Assembly: GCA_037447655.1 (NCBI GenBank)
Contig: JBBHKE010001188.1
Location: 35,261 to 99,260, forward strand
Reading direction: 5' to 3'
DNA from: Zygnema cylindricum
Lineage: Eukaryota > Streptophyta > Zygnematophyceae > Zygnematales > Zygnemataceae
Length of the DNA stretch: 64,000 bases
The notes under the pieces were generated by a model, which searched no databases, had not been told where the DNA came from, and saw only the letters and a program-made list of their open reading frames with translations. Below are positions 54,584 through 64,000 of the stretch, piece after piece. Each line of letters begins with the position of its first letter. Within the stretch, counting starts at the first letter, position 1. Position numbers and translations under genes: made by a program.

Positions 54584-56465
54584 ACCCGGAAAAGCATATC
54601 ATATCCCATGAGCGCTGGACATAGTTTGCAAGAGATTGTGAAACGACTTATTGACATTGCTAGGTGGTCGCCATGGTTAGAAGGGGACGAAGGGATGGGA
54701 GCCGGCGGATGCATCGCTCAAAGGAAAACCCTAAAAAACACTTCATAGGGGAGAAGAAGAAAAGAGGATTTAGGTTGAATTGTTGGAGGGCCCTTACGAC
54801 TCGAGAAAGCTCACCGACAAGACAAAAAATAACATCTCGTTGATATAGGGAAGGAATAACTGAAGACTCGTGTAGATGCGTGGGTGTAAAGAAGCACTAG
54901 AAACTTGATCGTTGTGCTCAACATGGAGGGCCTTTCAATCACCTGAAAGGAAATTCCTTCGACGTGCCATACTCTCACACTCCACGTGCGTCCCTTCGAG
55001 TTGCTTGGAAAAGTCTTAAGAGAAAAATACTTGGAGGGATTGGAAGAAATGTGGGACAAAGGGGGGTGAAATGCATCTTGTACCAAAGATCACACAGCTA
55101 CAAGTGTATAGCTTAGGACAAGGATATCCCAATTCATAAGTGCCCAAGACATCAAGATCACCAACAAAAGCGTAGATCTCCTTTGGACGGTCTGGAGGAA
55201 GTGCATTCAAAAACTTTTAAAGAAGGGTACATGAGAAAAAACTGTCCAGGTCTAAGAAACGACTCGACTCTTTGTATGGCGGGCATAGCCGGCTACTGCC
55301 GCAAAATAACAATGACCCCCAAGACCTTGTGAACGTGTAGGGTTGTGTTTGAGAGATTTGGTGAAGGAAGTGTGAGAGTGAACGGGTAAATTTGTGTATC
55401 TTACCATTGGTCGGTCTATCACAGGGAAGCATATGGAAAGCAACAGGGCGGAAAGAAGGTAAAACGTACATAATGGAGGTTGAAAAAGATGTTGTGGGGT
55501 GAAGAGAGTGGGTAAAGTGGGAAATTCGAGGAAGAGCATGGAAAAGAGGGATATGAGAGAAGGAACCTGTGGCATGTTATTTTGTGTTCTCGTTTTCGCC
55601 CCCCGGTGCCTTATAAACAAAAAAGCCAAGATCTTTTTTTTTTGGCCTCCCACGGGTTTGGTCGGGGGCAAACGTGATGGGGGAAAAGAGATTAGACTGC
55701 CCCAGGAGAGCCGCTTGGGATGTTCTAGCTGGCGTCAGTGCCAAAATAGGGCTAGTGCCGCAGTTGGAAAGTATATTCGTCAAGGGGCGGGCGGGAGAAA
55801 ACCATAAATGTCGCCACAATGAAAGGTGGGAAGAAGACGGGAAATGTTGCTGCCGAAGGTGGGGTAATGATGAGTGGGGAAGTTGAGTGAGGGCATTACT
55901 TAAAGATAGGAAACTATGAGATACAATTGCTAGTAGTTGCATAGGCGGTTATACCCTTTTGTCGCATATTCAATTTAGCGTTAACTCATCACAGCCGCTA
56001 ATGACTGTGAATATGTATGATTTTTTTTTTAAATCGAAGGAAGCGTGTTATCATTCAATACAGCATGTCGTGTCCATGCTTGAACCTCGTTGCATTAGAA
56101 AAACATGAGACCTCAGCGTTTTGTAGGTGAATTTTCATCACCGTTTTGAAGAATTGTTGAACATAAATGAAAATGAACTTGTGCACATAACCACAAAACA
56201 AGGTTTACGTCGTATATAGTTTTGCAAGTAAAAGCTTCACGTTTCAGAAAAAAAGCAATTTCAAATATTTAAAACGGCCAAAAGATCATGAGAGGTCGCT
56301 TAATGTCACAAAGTCAAAACCTTGATAAATATGAGCATGGCAAGCCCTCTAAGAAATGCAACACACGTCTAGACTATCATTCAGCCTCTCAAGAGTGCTT
56401 ATATGTATATACAGGTTTTCTTCACAAGGTATTCGAGTGATAAGCAAAAGTATAAAAAACAATGC
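54584..56465. other. Unresolved DNA, no supported gene
   Basis: Several 60-140 codon minus-strand ORFs occur without recognised motifs. They may be decayed upstream parts of the RT relic. The right end should hold the 3' UTR of the DLH-family gene. Confidence 0.35.
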
Positions 56466-59244
56466 CTAATCCAAATTCTCACTGAAAAAGGCAACTAAAT
56501 CTTGACGAGCCTCAAACGCTGCCTTCTCTTCCTCCTTGGAGTCATACCGTATGGAAAATCCGTGCTTGACCCCAGGAAATATTTTCACCAAACTTTTGGA
56601 GGCAACCTGTTGCACATCCGACAACAATGACACAACAGTAAGCATTTGGAAATAATAAAATAATCACTGAAGAAGTTGTGGAAAGAGTGCACTCGAGCTT
56701 TAAAACAAGCCCAGCCTCAAAGCTAGACCAAATCTCACCTCTGAATTCGATTCTAAGGCTAACCGAAACTCTTCGACCAGTGACGGTGGAGTCACTGAAT
56801 CGATCTCTGCTGCAAGAATGGCGATTGGCACCATCAAAGCTGCAAATGGCAACAAAAGTATCACGCACCCAATTAGTGAATAGGTGTAAGCAATACATAA
56901 ATTTTCTATTCCCTAAAGAAGCAACAACAAGAGATCTTACAAACACATTCATGATGAACCACAGGAACTATCCCATGACAATTCTCATGATGCAAAACTG
57001 TCATCCACGTGCCTACTCTCTTAAGCAATGGTGAAGAACATCGTGCCTTTGATCTCCTCAACTGTTACTCGAGCTGGATGCAACATTGCCACGGCTTCTA
57101 AGCCTGGAAGATTGGCCACCAGTTTCCCTGCATTAGCAGCAATAGTAACCACCACTGTCAGTGCCAAACTTCCTCAAAAATGGCCTAAATGCTCTATAAG
57201 GACCTCTGGCGAAAATTCCAACCAGCACCCTCGGCAGGGTTCTCGGGCAAGCAGAGGAAACTTGATACAAACTGAGAGGACCTCGTAACCCGCAACAAAT
57301 GTTGAGAGCTTCTAAAAAAATCTCACAAATACTGCCAATATAAACATTTAACAGCAAAAGTTGGAACGAATAAAGAGCCGTAATAAATATCCAGTCCTAC
57401 CTCCCCAACAAAAGCCGGCTCCTGCTATGCGCTGAATGCCTGCTGCCTTCAGATGCTCCACCACCTCCACTGCCTCCTTTACAGCATCCAGCTGTGGTCT
57501 CCCCCAACCAGCCACCAGCAACCTGCACCTTTTAGTAACCTAGTGATACCAACATCTAAATGACCTTTCACTCAATTCAGCAAAACCTGACAAAATACAC
57601 TTCACCGAAGGGAATCAGGTTGCGTTCCAATCCTACACCAGACAAGGGCTCCAGACCGCCGCAGCTACTTCCTTATCACAACACATAATGCTTAACCCCA
57701 CATTAATAGTTAAGTACAAACTCTGCTTCTGAAATAGGTAAAGCAATTGCATTCCTCTAAAAGGTAATTACCATAACTGACTTAAAACATGTTTGTAAAA
57801 CATTGTAGCATTGGTCTACAACACTTTGAATAGACTTCACAAATTTCATGTTTCTTTCATAATTTGCATTGTGCCATAGGAGAGGCCCTGTCGATTTGCA
57901 TTACTGGTCAACAGAGTGTCTAAAACAATCTTCTTGTTTTAAAAGCATCATTGATTTTCAGTGTTTCAAAAACTAGCCATTTCCTTTCAACCAGCAGCAT
58001 AAGGTAGATGAACAGTTCTACAGAGAGTCATTTAGAGAATACAAGCATAATTACTTCACACATAAAAAATAGTCATTCGGTTCCAAGAGCATTTTCCAGC
58101 GTTCCTAAAAGATCCTCCATTTTCAAGACGGATGCATTTTCTTGAAAAATATTAGTGACGGAAAGCATGAATGGTTCACATCAAGGCCATTAACTTCCCA
58201 TTACCAAAAAATGGTCATTAATCTTAAACAACACATTCAATTCAAGTAGTCCCTGAAAAAAAAATGAAAAAAAAGCTGCAATATTTCTTATCGACATTAC
58301 CTAACATCTAGTAAGAGAAATGGCCTATAGCAGTTATTAAGAAAGTTGTTTACCGCACTGTGCTTGGCGAACCATGCGGCACGATCTGTGACGTCCGGTA
58401 CAATAGGGTCATTGTGAAAGAAGTCAGGAATAACTACAAGGAAACCCTGTACTGCCAGCCAGTCTGCAAGTTGTCTGCACACAAAGCCAAAGTCAAGATT
58501 CCGGTTACCAAACAAAAGCTCTAACTTTTGACCTTAAATTGCACGTAATAAAAGAAAGTCTACGAAACTAGTTTTAGGCTTCAAAAGGCAGCTGCATTGT
58601 CTAGTTTTGCAATGCTCTTGTGACGAAACAACATGAAGCCTCCTAACTCTTTATTTGCAAAAGGAACTACATATTTAGCTTAAAACAGCCACCACAAAGA
58701 GATAACGGCAGCTCACCGGAGTTGGGGAAGTTGCCAACCTGCAGGACATACACGCAACATATAATTTCGTTACAGTACAAAGTTCATACGCTCAGAGTGA
58801 GCTTTGGTCTAAGAAGACAACAATAACGTATTCAAGTTGGGACTTTTAAACACAGAAAAAAAAAATACGATATCAGGACATCGGGTACATGACGAGTAAT
58901 ACATTTGACTCGTGGACCCCCATAGAAAGGAAGTGTTAAAAGCTAAATGCAAAGAAAGATGCTGCGTGTAATGTATCTTTGGCGATCCAGTAGTACCGAA
59001 AAATCACAGTGAGGGCGAAAAACACAAGTTCAACAGCACGAAATAAGGGAAACAACAAAGTGAACTGTTTTGCACAAACAGAGAATATACCGAAAACATC
59101 AGAAGCGAGGATAATGGCTGCCGAACATGACTCTGCTCCAGCAACATAGACGTCTAAGGTACTCCATGTCTCTTCCTTTCCACCAGTTAAGAAGCTTGTG
59201 CTTGGAGCTGGATTGCAGCAAGAATCGGGAACAGTGGCAGCCAT
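56466..59244 (-). CDS. Dienelactone hydrolase family protein, seven exons
   Basis: Exons (minus): 59244-59091, 58738-58717, 58474-58301, 57522-57401, 57127-57047, 56839-56739, 56606-56466, totalling 795 nt (264 aa). All phases agree. Landmarks: LDVYVAG, LASDVFGWQLPQLRQLAD, GFLVVIPDFF, then nucleophile elbow GFCWGG (C155), VPIAILAAEID (D198) and FPGVKHGF (H233), the Cys-Asp-His triad of the alpha/beta-hydrolase DLH family. Length fits plant carboxymethylenebutenolidase-like proteins (about 240 aa). These cytosolic enzymes hydrolyse lactones or esters; the plant substrate is generally unknown. No transit peptide is evident. Exon 2 is only 22 nt, and the intron after exon 5 appears to start with GC (AAAG|GCACGA). 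An in-frame upstream ATG at 59292 would add 16 residues, but 59244 fits the family better. Confidence 0.87.
58717..58738 (-). other. 22-nt micro-exon of the DLH-family gene
   Basis: Flanked by TCCTGCAG and GTGAGC on the minus strand. With split codons it supplies G-WQLPQL-R, matching the conserved block after D-x-FG in the family. Omitting it would break the frame between exons 1 and 3. Confidence 0.8.
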
Positions 59245-59317
59245 GATGCGAATGGACCTCTCTGTTCCTATGGGAACTCCACTGCAAGACACTACCGAGA
59301 AACTGGCATGTAAACTA

Positions 59318-59858
59318 CACCGTGAATCGTTATTAGTGTCAAAGTTTAAATAGTGTTGAAGAAAATTTACCGTACTTGATGCTAATTAAGAATTTGATTT
59401 TTTTCAAAAAAAAGGTGTATTCTCATTTCGGCGTTAATGCTATTTTGGGAACAGCAAAAATTGAATATTTGCCGTACGATTATACACAATAGTATATGTA
59501 CCTGTACAAAATGTATGAAATCGTACGCCGTCGTGAATTTAAAATATCCGTACATGCCATGCTAATTTACGTGTCGGACTAATCCCGTGTTTTTGAGCGC
59601 ACGCTCCTATGCGTGTGCGTCTGATTTAATTCATTTTTTTTGTAAATTTCCACTTGAAAAGGTACATTTATGTACGGTCTAGCATTGACCGTACACCACA
59701 CTATCTAGATTTTATTGTACTTTCGGGCTTTACGCTATTTTGTACGGTACCTTAATTAACGTCAAGGAAAAATTAAAATCATGTATCCTATTTGAAAAAA
59801 AAAAACAAAATTTCAAGAACCCAAATTAGAGTTATTGACACTATAACGATTCGCGGCG
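59318..59858. mobile_element. MITE 'CACCGCGAATC', complete copy upstream of DLH-family gene
   Basis: The left end is TA|CACCGTGAATCGTTATTAG and the right end TAACGATTCGCGGCG|TA, inverted repeats of about 25 bp. Length 541 bp, no ORF. It starts 74 bp upstream of the chosen DLH start codon, so it probably supplies part of that gene's promoter or 5' UTR. Confidence 0.7.
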
Positions 59859-59860
59859 TA

Positions 59861-60223
59861 CTGATTCCATCTCTTCCTCGGCTGGTCGACCTACAGAACA
59901 CCCTCCTCACAGTACAGTCCACTGCTCATCGCTATCAGTGCTAAATATTTTGCGGGCAGTAAAAGTGACTTTTTCTCATTCCACAATTTTGTTTATCTAA
60001 ATGACTAAATGGTGACATCACGATCGAAAGGTAAGGCCACCGCCTTTCATTTGCTTACCTCAAAAGGAAATCCAACGGCTTGTCAGAGAGTTAAAGACTT
60101 TCTGTTGCCCGGAAAATGTTTCTCTGATAGGGATTGGCTGTATACTCAAGTCATGCGTATCGCATCGATAAACCGAAATCTGAAGCGATAAACCGAAAAC
60201 GATGTGCTCTTACAATTTTGTGA
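59861..60223. other. Intergenic, nothing recognised
   Basis: A short stretch between two MITEs. The 60-codon ORF at 60009-60191 has no recognisable feature. Confidence 0.4.
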
Positions 60224-60231
60224 CCAATGCA

Positions 60232-60984
60232 CAGAGGTCGCAAACGGTCAACCGAAACCGTGACCGACCGTTAACCGACCGCCCGCGCCGGATCCGGAAC
60301 GGATTCGGTTGCCAAATTTTGGGGGTCGGGCGGTTACGGTCGGTTGATTCACCAGGAAAAAAAAAACGGTCGGTTACGGTCGGTCAACCAAAAAACCAAA
60401 AAAAAAGAAAATTTTGTACTGTCCCTATAATCCAACATTCTTGTACTTTGTACTCTTTGGCATCGTGGAAGTACGTGACATCATGATTAGCGTCGCAAAT
60501 CTGACAAGGTACTGGAGTAAGCTATTTATTTCGCAAATCAAAGGGAACGCGACAAAGCGTCGCAAATCTGACACGGTAGTACACTATTCATTTCGAAAAT
60601 CTTAGGGAACGCGACAAAGCGTCGCAAATTTGACACGGTAGTACAATATTCATTTCGCAAATCTTAGGGAACGCGACAAAGCGTCGCAAATCTGACACGG
60701 TAGTAACACTATTCATTTCGCAAATCTTAGGGAACGCGACAAATCGTAATTATTGGCTTATTCCTTCGTACATTGATTAATTTTGTACTTTTTCGGTTAC
60801 GGGCGGGCACGGTTAGTCGCGAAAAATCAAGATTCGGTTATTTTTTTTTTCGTAAACGACGGTCGGTTAACGGTTAACAATTTTGGAGCGTGACAAAACT
60901 CGGTCGGGCGTCGGTTACTCAGATTTAAAAAAAAAAAAAACGGTCGGTTTCAGGTATGAAATTTTTTGAATTTTGCGACCTCTG
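60232..60984. mobile_element. hAT-like MITE, copy 2, with internal minisatellite
   Basis: Ends CAGAGGTCGCAAA and TTTGCGACCTCTG form a perfect 13-bp inverted repeat. The flanks CCAATGCA (60224-60231) and GCAATGCA (60985-60992) match at 7/8. The CAGAGGTCG terminus and 8-bp duplication fit hAT elements. Subterminal CGGTCGGTTAACGG-type repeats match copy 1 at 20132. No transposase. Confidence 0.78.
60490..60743. repeat. 62-bp minisatellite inside hAT-like MITE
   Basis: Units start GCGTCGCAAAT at 60490, 60557, 60619 and 60681. The first is 67 bp, the next two 62 bp, and the last ends near 60743. Copy 1 of the MITE lacks the array, so it arose after the copies separated. Confidence 0.85.
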
Positions 60985-60992
60985 GCAATGCA

Positions 60993-62721
60993 TACTTGCA
61001 TAGTTGTATACCAAGAAACCGATCTTCTGAATTTTACCCGGTATTTCGCAACAGTACAAATGTCAGATGTGCGGATGAGATGCGTTACGAATCGAAACCA
61101 AAAACATCGCCAACATATGGAATTTGCCGATGCGATACTGATACGCCGATACGGGAGGAAAGGGAGGGAGGGGAGGGAGGGAAAGGAAAGAGGGAGGGGA
61201 GGGAGGGAGGGGTGAGAGGGAAGAGGCCGAGTCTCGAGGGTTTCAGGGTAAGAAACATGCGCAAGGGGGATGACACCACTAAAGGTGGCCGATACGAATG
61301 CTCTTGGACACTCCGAACGTCCCCAGACGAATGCGAGTCCGAAGCTCAACAAGTATCACCCACCGGCACTAGGACATAACACTATACTAATGGGATAGGA
61401 ATCAAGTTTCCAAGGAATATTTTTATCCCCCATATCTCGAGACAATCTGTTAGGGTAACAAAGTCACTGCAGGTTTTTGCAACAAATGACTAGGGACAAT
61501 CCCATTATCCTACGACAGATAAGAGCCTCGAACCCTCATGACGAGGGGTTTAGGGCACCCGATGCCATGATGCTTCAGGACACGCAAGACATTAGGCCTA
61601 ACGACGGCAACCCTGCGGGAGGTGTCACATTTCCCTCACATGCTCATCACTCTCGAAAAGACCTCGCATGACGATTGCTCCACTACATGAGCAGTCACTT
61701 CTGTAGAACTTGACAGTTTTAGAGTTTATAGTCACCTTTCTAGCTACCATGTTTGTTTGTCTTCGGATTTCCGGAACGCCGTGGTTTTTTATCGTTTAGT
61801 CTTACTTGGACTTTCACAATGTATACGAATAGTTTACTCATCTTCTTTTATGGGTTTTGTAATTGTGCAAACTTAACACACTTATGCAAACCCCTAAAAT
61901 GTTTCCAATTTAACAGGACCGTTGAAATGGTTCATTCAACTCAAGATCAAATATATGAATACACATCATTCTCTCCAATTTTAAAACAGAAATGTACAGA
62001 TTCAGCTAAGTTCATGAAATCATCTACTAACTTTTCTTACGCTGAAGTAGAGGACTGTTTATATCCAATCTAACATATGAGGACAAGGCAATTAAGAAAC
62101 AATTTACATTGACAACCATCCCATACATATGACAAAGGTCACATCCAAAAAATGCTTGAACCACACATTTCCTGCTTTCCATTGAAGCACCGAAAGATGC
62201 GACTTGTCAACTCACTGCCTCACATTTGCCAATGGGATGCACACAATGCCAACAAACTTTCAACATGCTCAAACAATCCTAGACCAAAAATATACGCCTG
62301 ATTTCGATGCTAGACCCATTTTGGCATACAACAAAACTTTAAAGTTTTTGTAAGTTGCGTCCACATTATCCCTTGGAAAAGGTTACCCACAACCATCATT
62401 GCTTAAATATGATCCTCTAACTCTCAGTATTTTTACCATTCAAAAGAGATATTGCTATAAACCTTACTTTCCTCGCACTACATTTCCGACCACTGTTCTA
62501 TTTGCCTGCTTCTAGTTCCACGAACTTATACTACGCAATAAACTGCCTCTTGCAAGTTGATACTTCCCTAAAATCTTCCTTCAGTTCAGCAGCTAGTCAT
62601 CGAAGAGCAGAATATAAACTGACGAAAGGTAAGTTAGTCAAAGGATGATAGGACTAATAGAGAGTAGGTAAGTTCCCGCAGTGGTCTTCAGAAACTGCAG
62701 AACAAGAGTGTTTTGTCATCC
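60993..62721. other. Intergenic, no supported gene
   Basis: A GGGA/GGGAA-rich purine repeat at about 61152-61222 creates spurious ORFs on both strands. ORFs at 61477-61671 and 61753-62073 show no domain. The right end should contain the pyruvate kinase 3' UTR. Confidence 0.45.
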
Positions 62722-63849
62722 TCACAGGATGCCTGGGCCCTTTGAACCCGCGAAATGTTTTACCTCTACAATTTTAATCACAGACGCCGCCCCAATACGG
62801 TGCAAAGCCACCACTGAGTCTCCCTCCTTGCATAAGCCTCGAGCTTTGGCTCCTTCCAAAGCAGAATTCAAAATTTCGTCAGTGGTGTCCGAATCAGAGG
62901 CCTTGGCTGAGCCTTCGGCTAAAAGAGGAATAAGACCTCGGCAGATGAGAGCGTGACGGGCAGGTGACTCTTCGCTACAGTTCCATGTCAGGCTGTCAGT
63001 TGTCAAAATCGGAACAGCAACCGACAAGATTGGGATAGGTGGCCGATACTTAGCGACAAGTTTCGCAGTGGACCCGCCTCGTGTTAAGACAATGATAAGC
63101 GTTGCCCTCACCTAAAAATAAAAAACCATGTAAAATGCTGATTCAGAAAAAAACATTAGATGCCAAACCCAGAAGTAAACATTCACATGCTGAGAGACTT
63201 GCGAAGAGAATCACACAAGGTCGCAACAAAGCCATCATCATTTTCCTGTGTGCAAGAGTCCTGCTGAAACAGAACCAGAACAATTCATCATGCTGATTCT
63301 TTCTCCACATCTCAAATGTAGACCGTATAATTATTCCCTCCTCAGAAGCGACCCCTGGTCAAAAGGAGCAACAAAGACTATACTGCCCGACGTTATTGTA
63401 AGTTAGTGAATTATTAGCATTAACACACATTAGAATTGACAACACTCAATTATGTTTCACCTCGTGAGTCATTTTGAGCCACTCACCTAAATGGTGTACT
63501 AACAAGGGTGATTAACACTAATAGCCGTGGGGAGTGTAGCGAACCTTATTAGCTGTTCGAACTGCAGATGAAGCCAGACTCTCCAAGGGACTCATGGGCA
63601 GAGCGACCTGTTTCATGATAGTCTTAAAGATGGAGGCGTAGTCCAAAGATGCTTCTGCCTCACGGCAAATCTCAGACATTACTCTCACAGCTTCTTCCGG
63701 GTATGCCCCAGCGGCTGTCTCGCCTGACAACATCACACAGTCAGTACCGTCCAAAACGGCATTTGCCACATCGGTAGCCTCGGCACGAGTTGGCCGAGGA
63801 GACTTAATCATAGACTCCAACATCTGTGTGGCAGTCACCACCGGCTTTC
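62722..63849 (-). CDS. Pyruvate kinase, last two exons (5' part outside window)
   Basis: Exons 63849-63545 and 63111-62722 (stop TGA), with GT-AG boundaries AATAAG|GTTCGC and TTTTTAG|GTGAGG. The first exon reads [47 protein letters not shown] and SSAVRTANK. The second continues with [40 protein letters not shown] and [18 protein letters not shown], ending GSKGPGIL. This covers the end of the catalytic barrel and the C-terminal domain of plant cytosolic-type pyruvate kinase, which converts phosphoenolpyruvate and ADP to pyruvate and ATP at the end of glycolysis. The first exon starts in phase 1. The reading frame is clean, so this looks functional. Confidence 0.92.
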
Positions 63850-64000
63850 CTGCAATCCAGCAGACAGTTTACAAATTAAATAACCCTCCAACAGACAGTT
63901 TACCAATAAATCAACCATAAAAGAGATGCAGGTAAACTACCCTTGGGGGAATGAAAATACTAGGTAGCATGGAAAGCCTGTCTGCAGTTCTTAGAAGCGT
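63850..64000 (-). other. Pyruvate kinase intron, running off the window
   Basis: Begins with the acceptor TTGCAG next to the exon at 63849. No match to the expected upstream pyruvate kinase exon (ending near K-C-N-x-x-G) is visible before 64000. Confidence 0.7.

Noticed and set aside
54584-55671. Minus-strand ORFs as a host gene
   Set aside because: No recognisable domain, several stops in each frame; may be more of the RT relic, but I could not show it.
60915-61379. Overlapping ORFs on both strands near 61000-61380
   Set aside because: They depend on the GGGA-rich purine repeat and show no domain.

Overview
This is nuclear DNA of a plant (streptophyte). It holds spliced genes: a secreted LysM-type protein, a dienelactone-hydrolase-family protein and the 3' end of a plant-type pyruvate kinase. 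Between them lies a thick bed of nested Ty1/copia LTR retrotransposons. The retrotransposon primer sites match, as I recall it, the anticodon arm of the plant (not animal) initiator tRNA-Met, which also points to a plant host. I cannot name the species; a non-seed plant or charophyte alga is my guess from the repeat style.

Layout. 1-290: end of a TA-flanked MITE. 2257-3810: LysM gene (+, four exons). 5330-5741: RNase H relic of another copia lineage (-). 5747-18383: decayed copia A (+), with decayed copia B (-, 11180-17486) inside its 3' LTR. 20132-20596: hAT-like MITE. 21397-26272: MITE split by copia C (+, 21818-26190), a young deleted element with one 625-codon ORF. 26302-31766: copia D (-), a different lineage. 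31772-34785: unresolved DNA, a possible gene fragment with tandem duplications, and half of a reverse-transcriptase relic. 34786-54403: copia E (-), which split that relic and was itself hit by copia F (+, 39246-46233) and copia G (+, 46296-52746). G has an intact 1452-codon gag-pol ORF. 56466-59292: DLH-family gene (-, seven exons). 59318-59858: complete MITE of the first family. 60232-60984: second hAT-like MITE. 62722-63849: last two exons of pyruvate kinase (-), running off the right edge.

The copia elements are the main interest. Target-site duplications (B ACTTG, C TAATG, D GGAAA, E GTAAT, F AAAGA, G GCCAT; A imperfect ACTAA/GCTAA) fix every boundary and the nesting order. All seven place a 15-nt primer binding site directly after the 5' LTR that is complementary to the initiator tRNA-Met anticodon arm (half-tRNA priming, as in Drosophila copia and yeast Ty5). 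In A, B, C, F and G the gag start codon lies in the last 20 nt of the LTR, so the primer site is translated and forces a conserved V-M-G-P-P motif. The LTRs of A, B, C, E, F and G also carry an antisense tRNA-like unit (A-box-like, B-box-like and T4-T5 run), two tandem stem-loops whose stems covary between families, and a conserved ATTTGTTTCG/CGAAACAAAT palindrome. G could supply enzymes in trans to C. The host genes show no functional link to each other.
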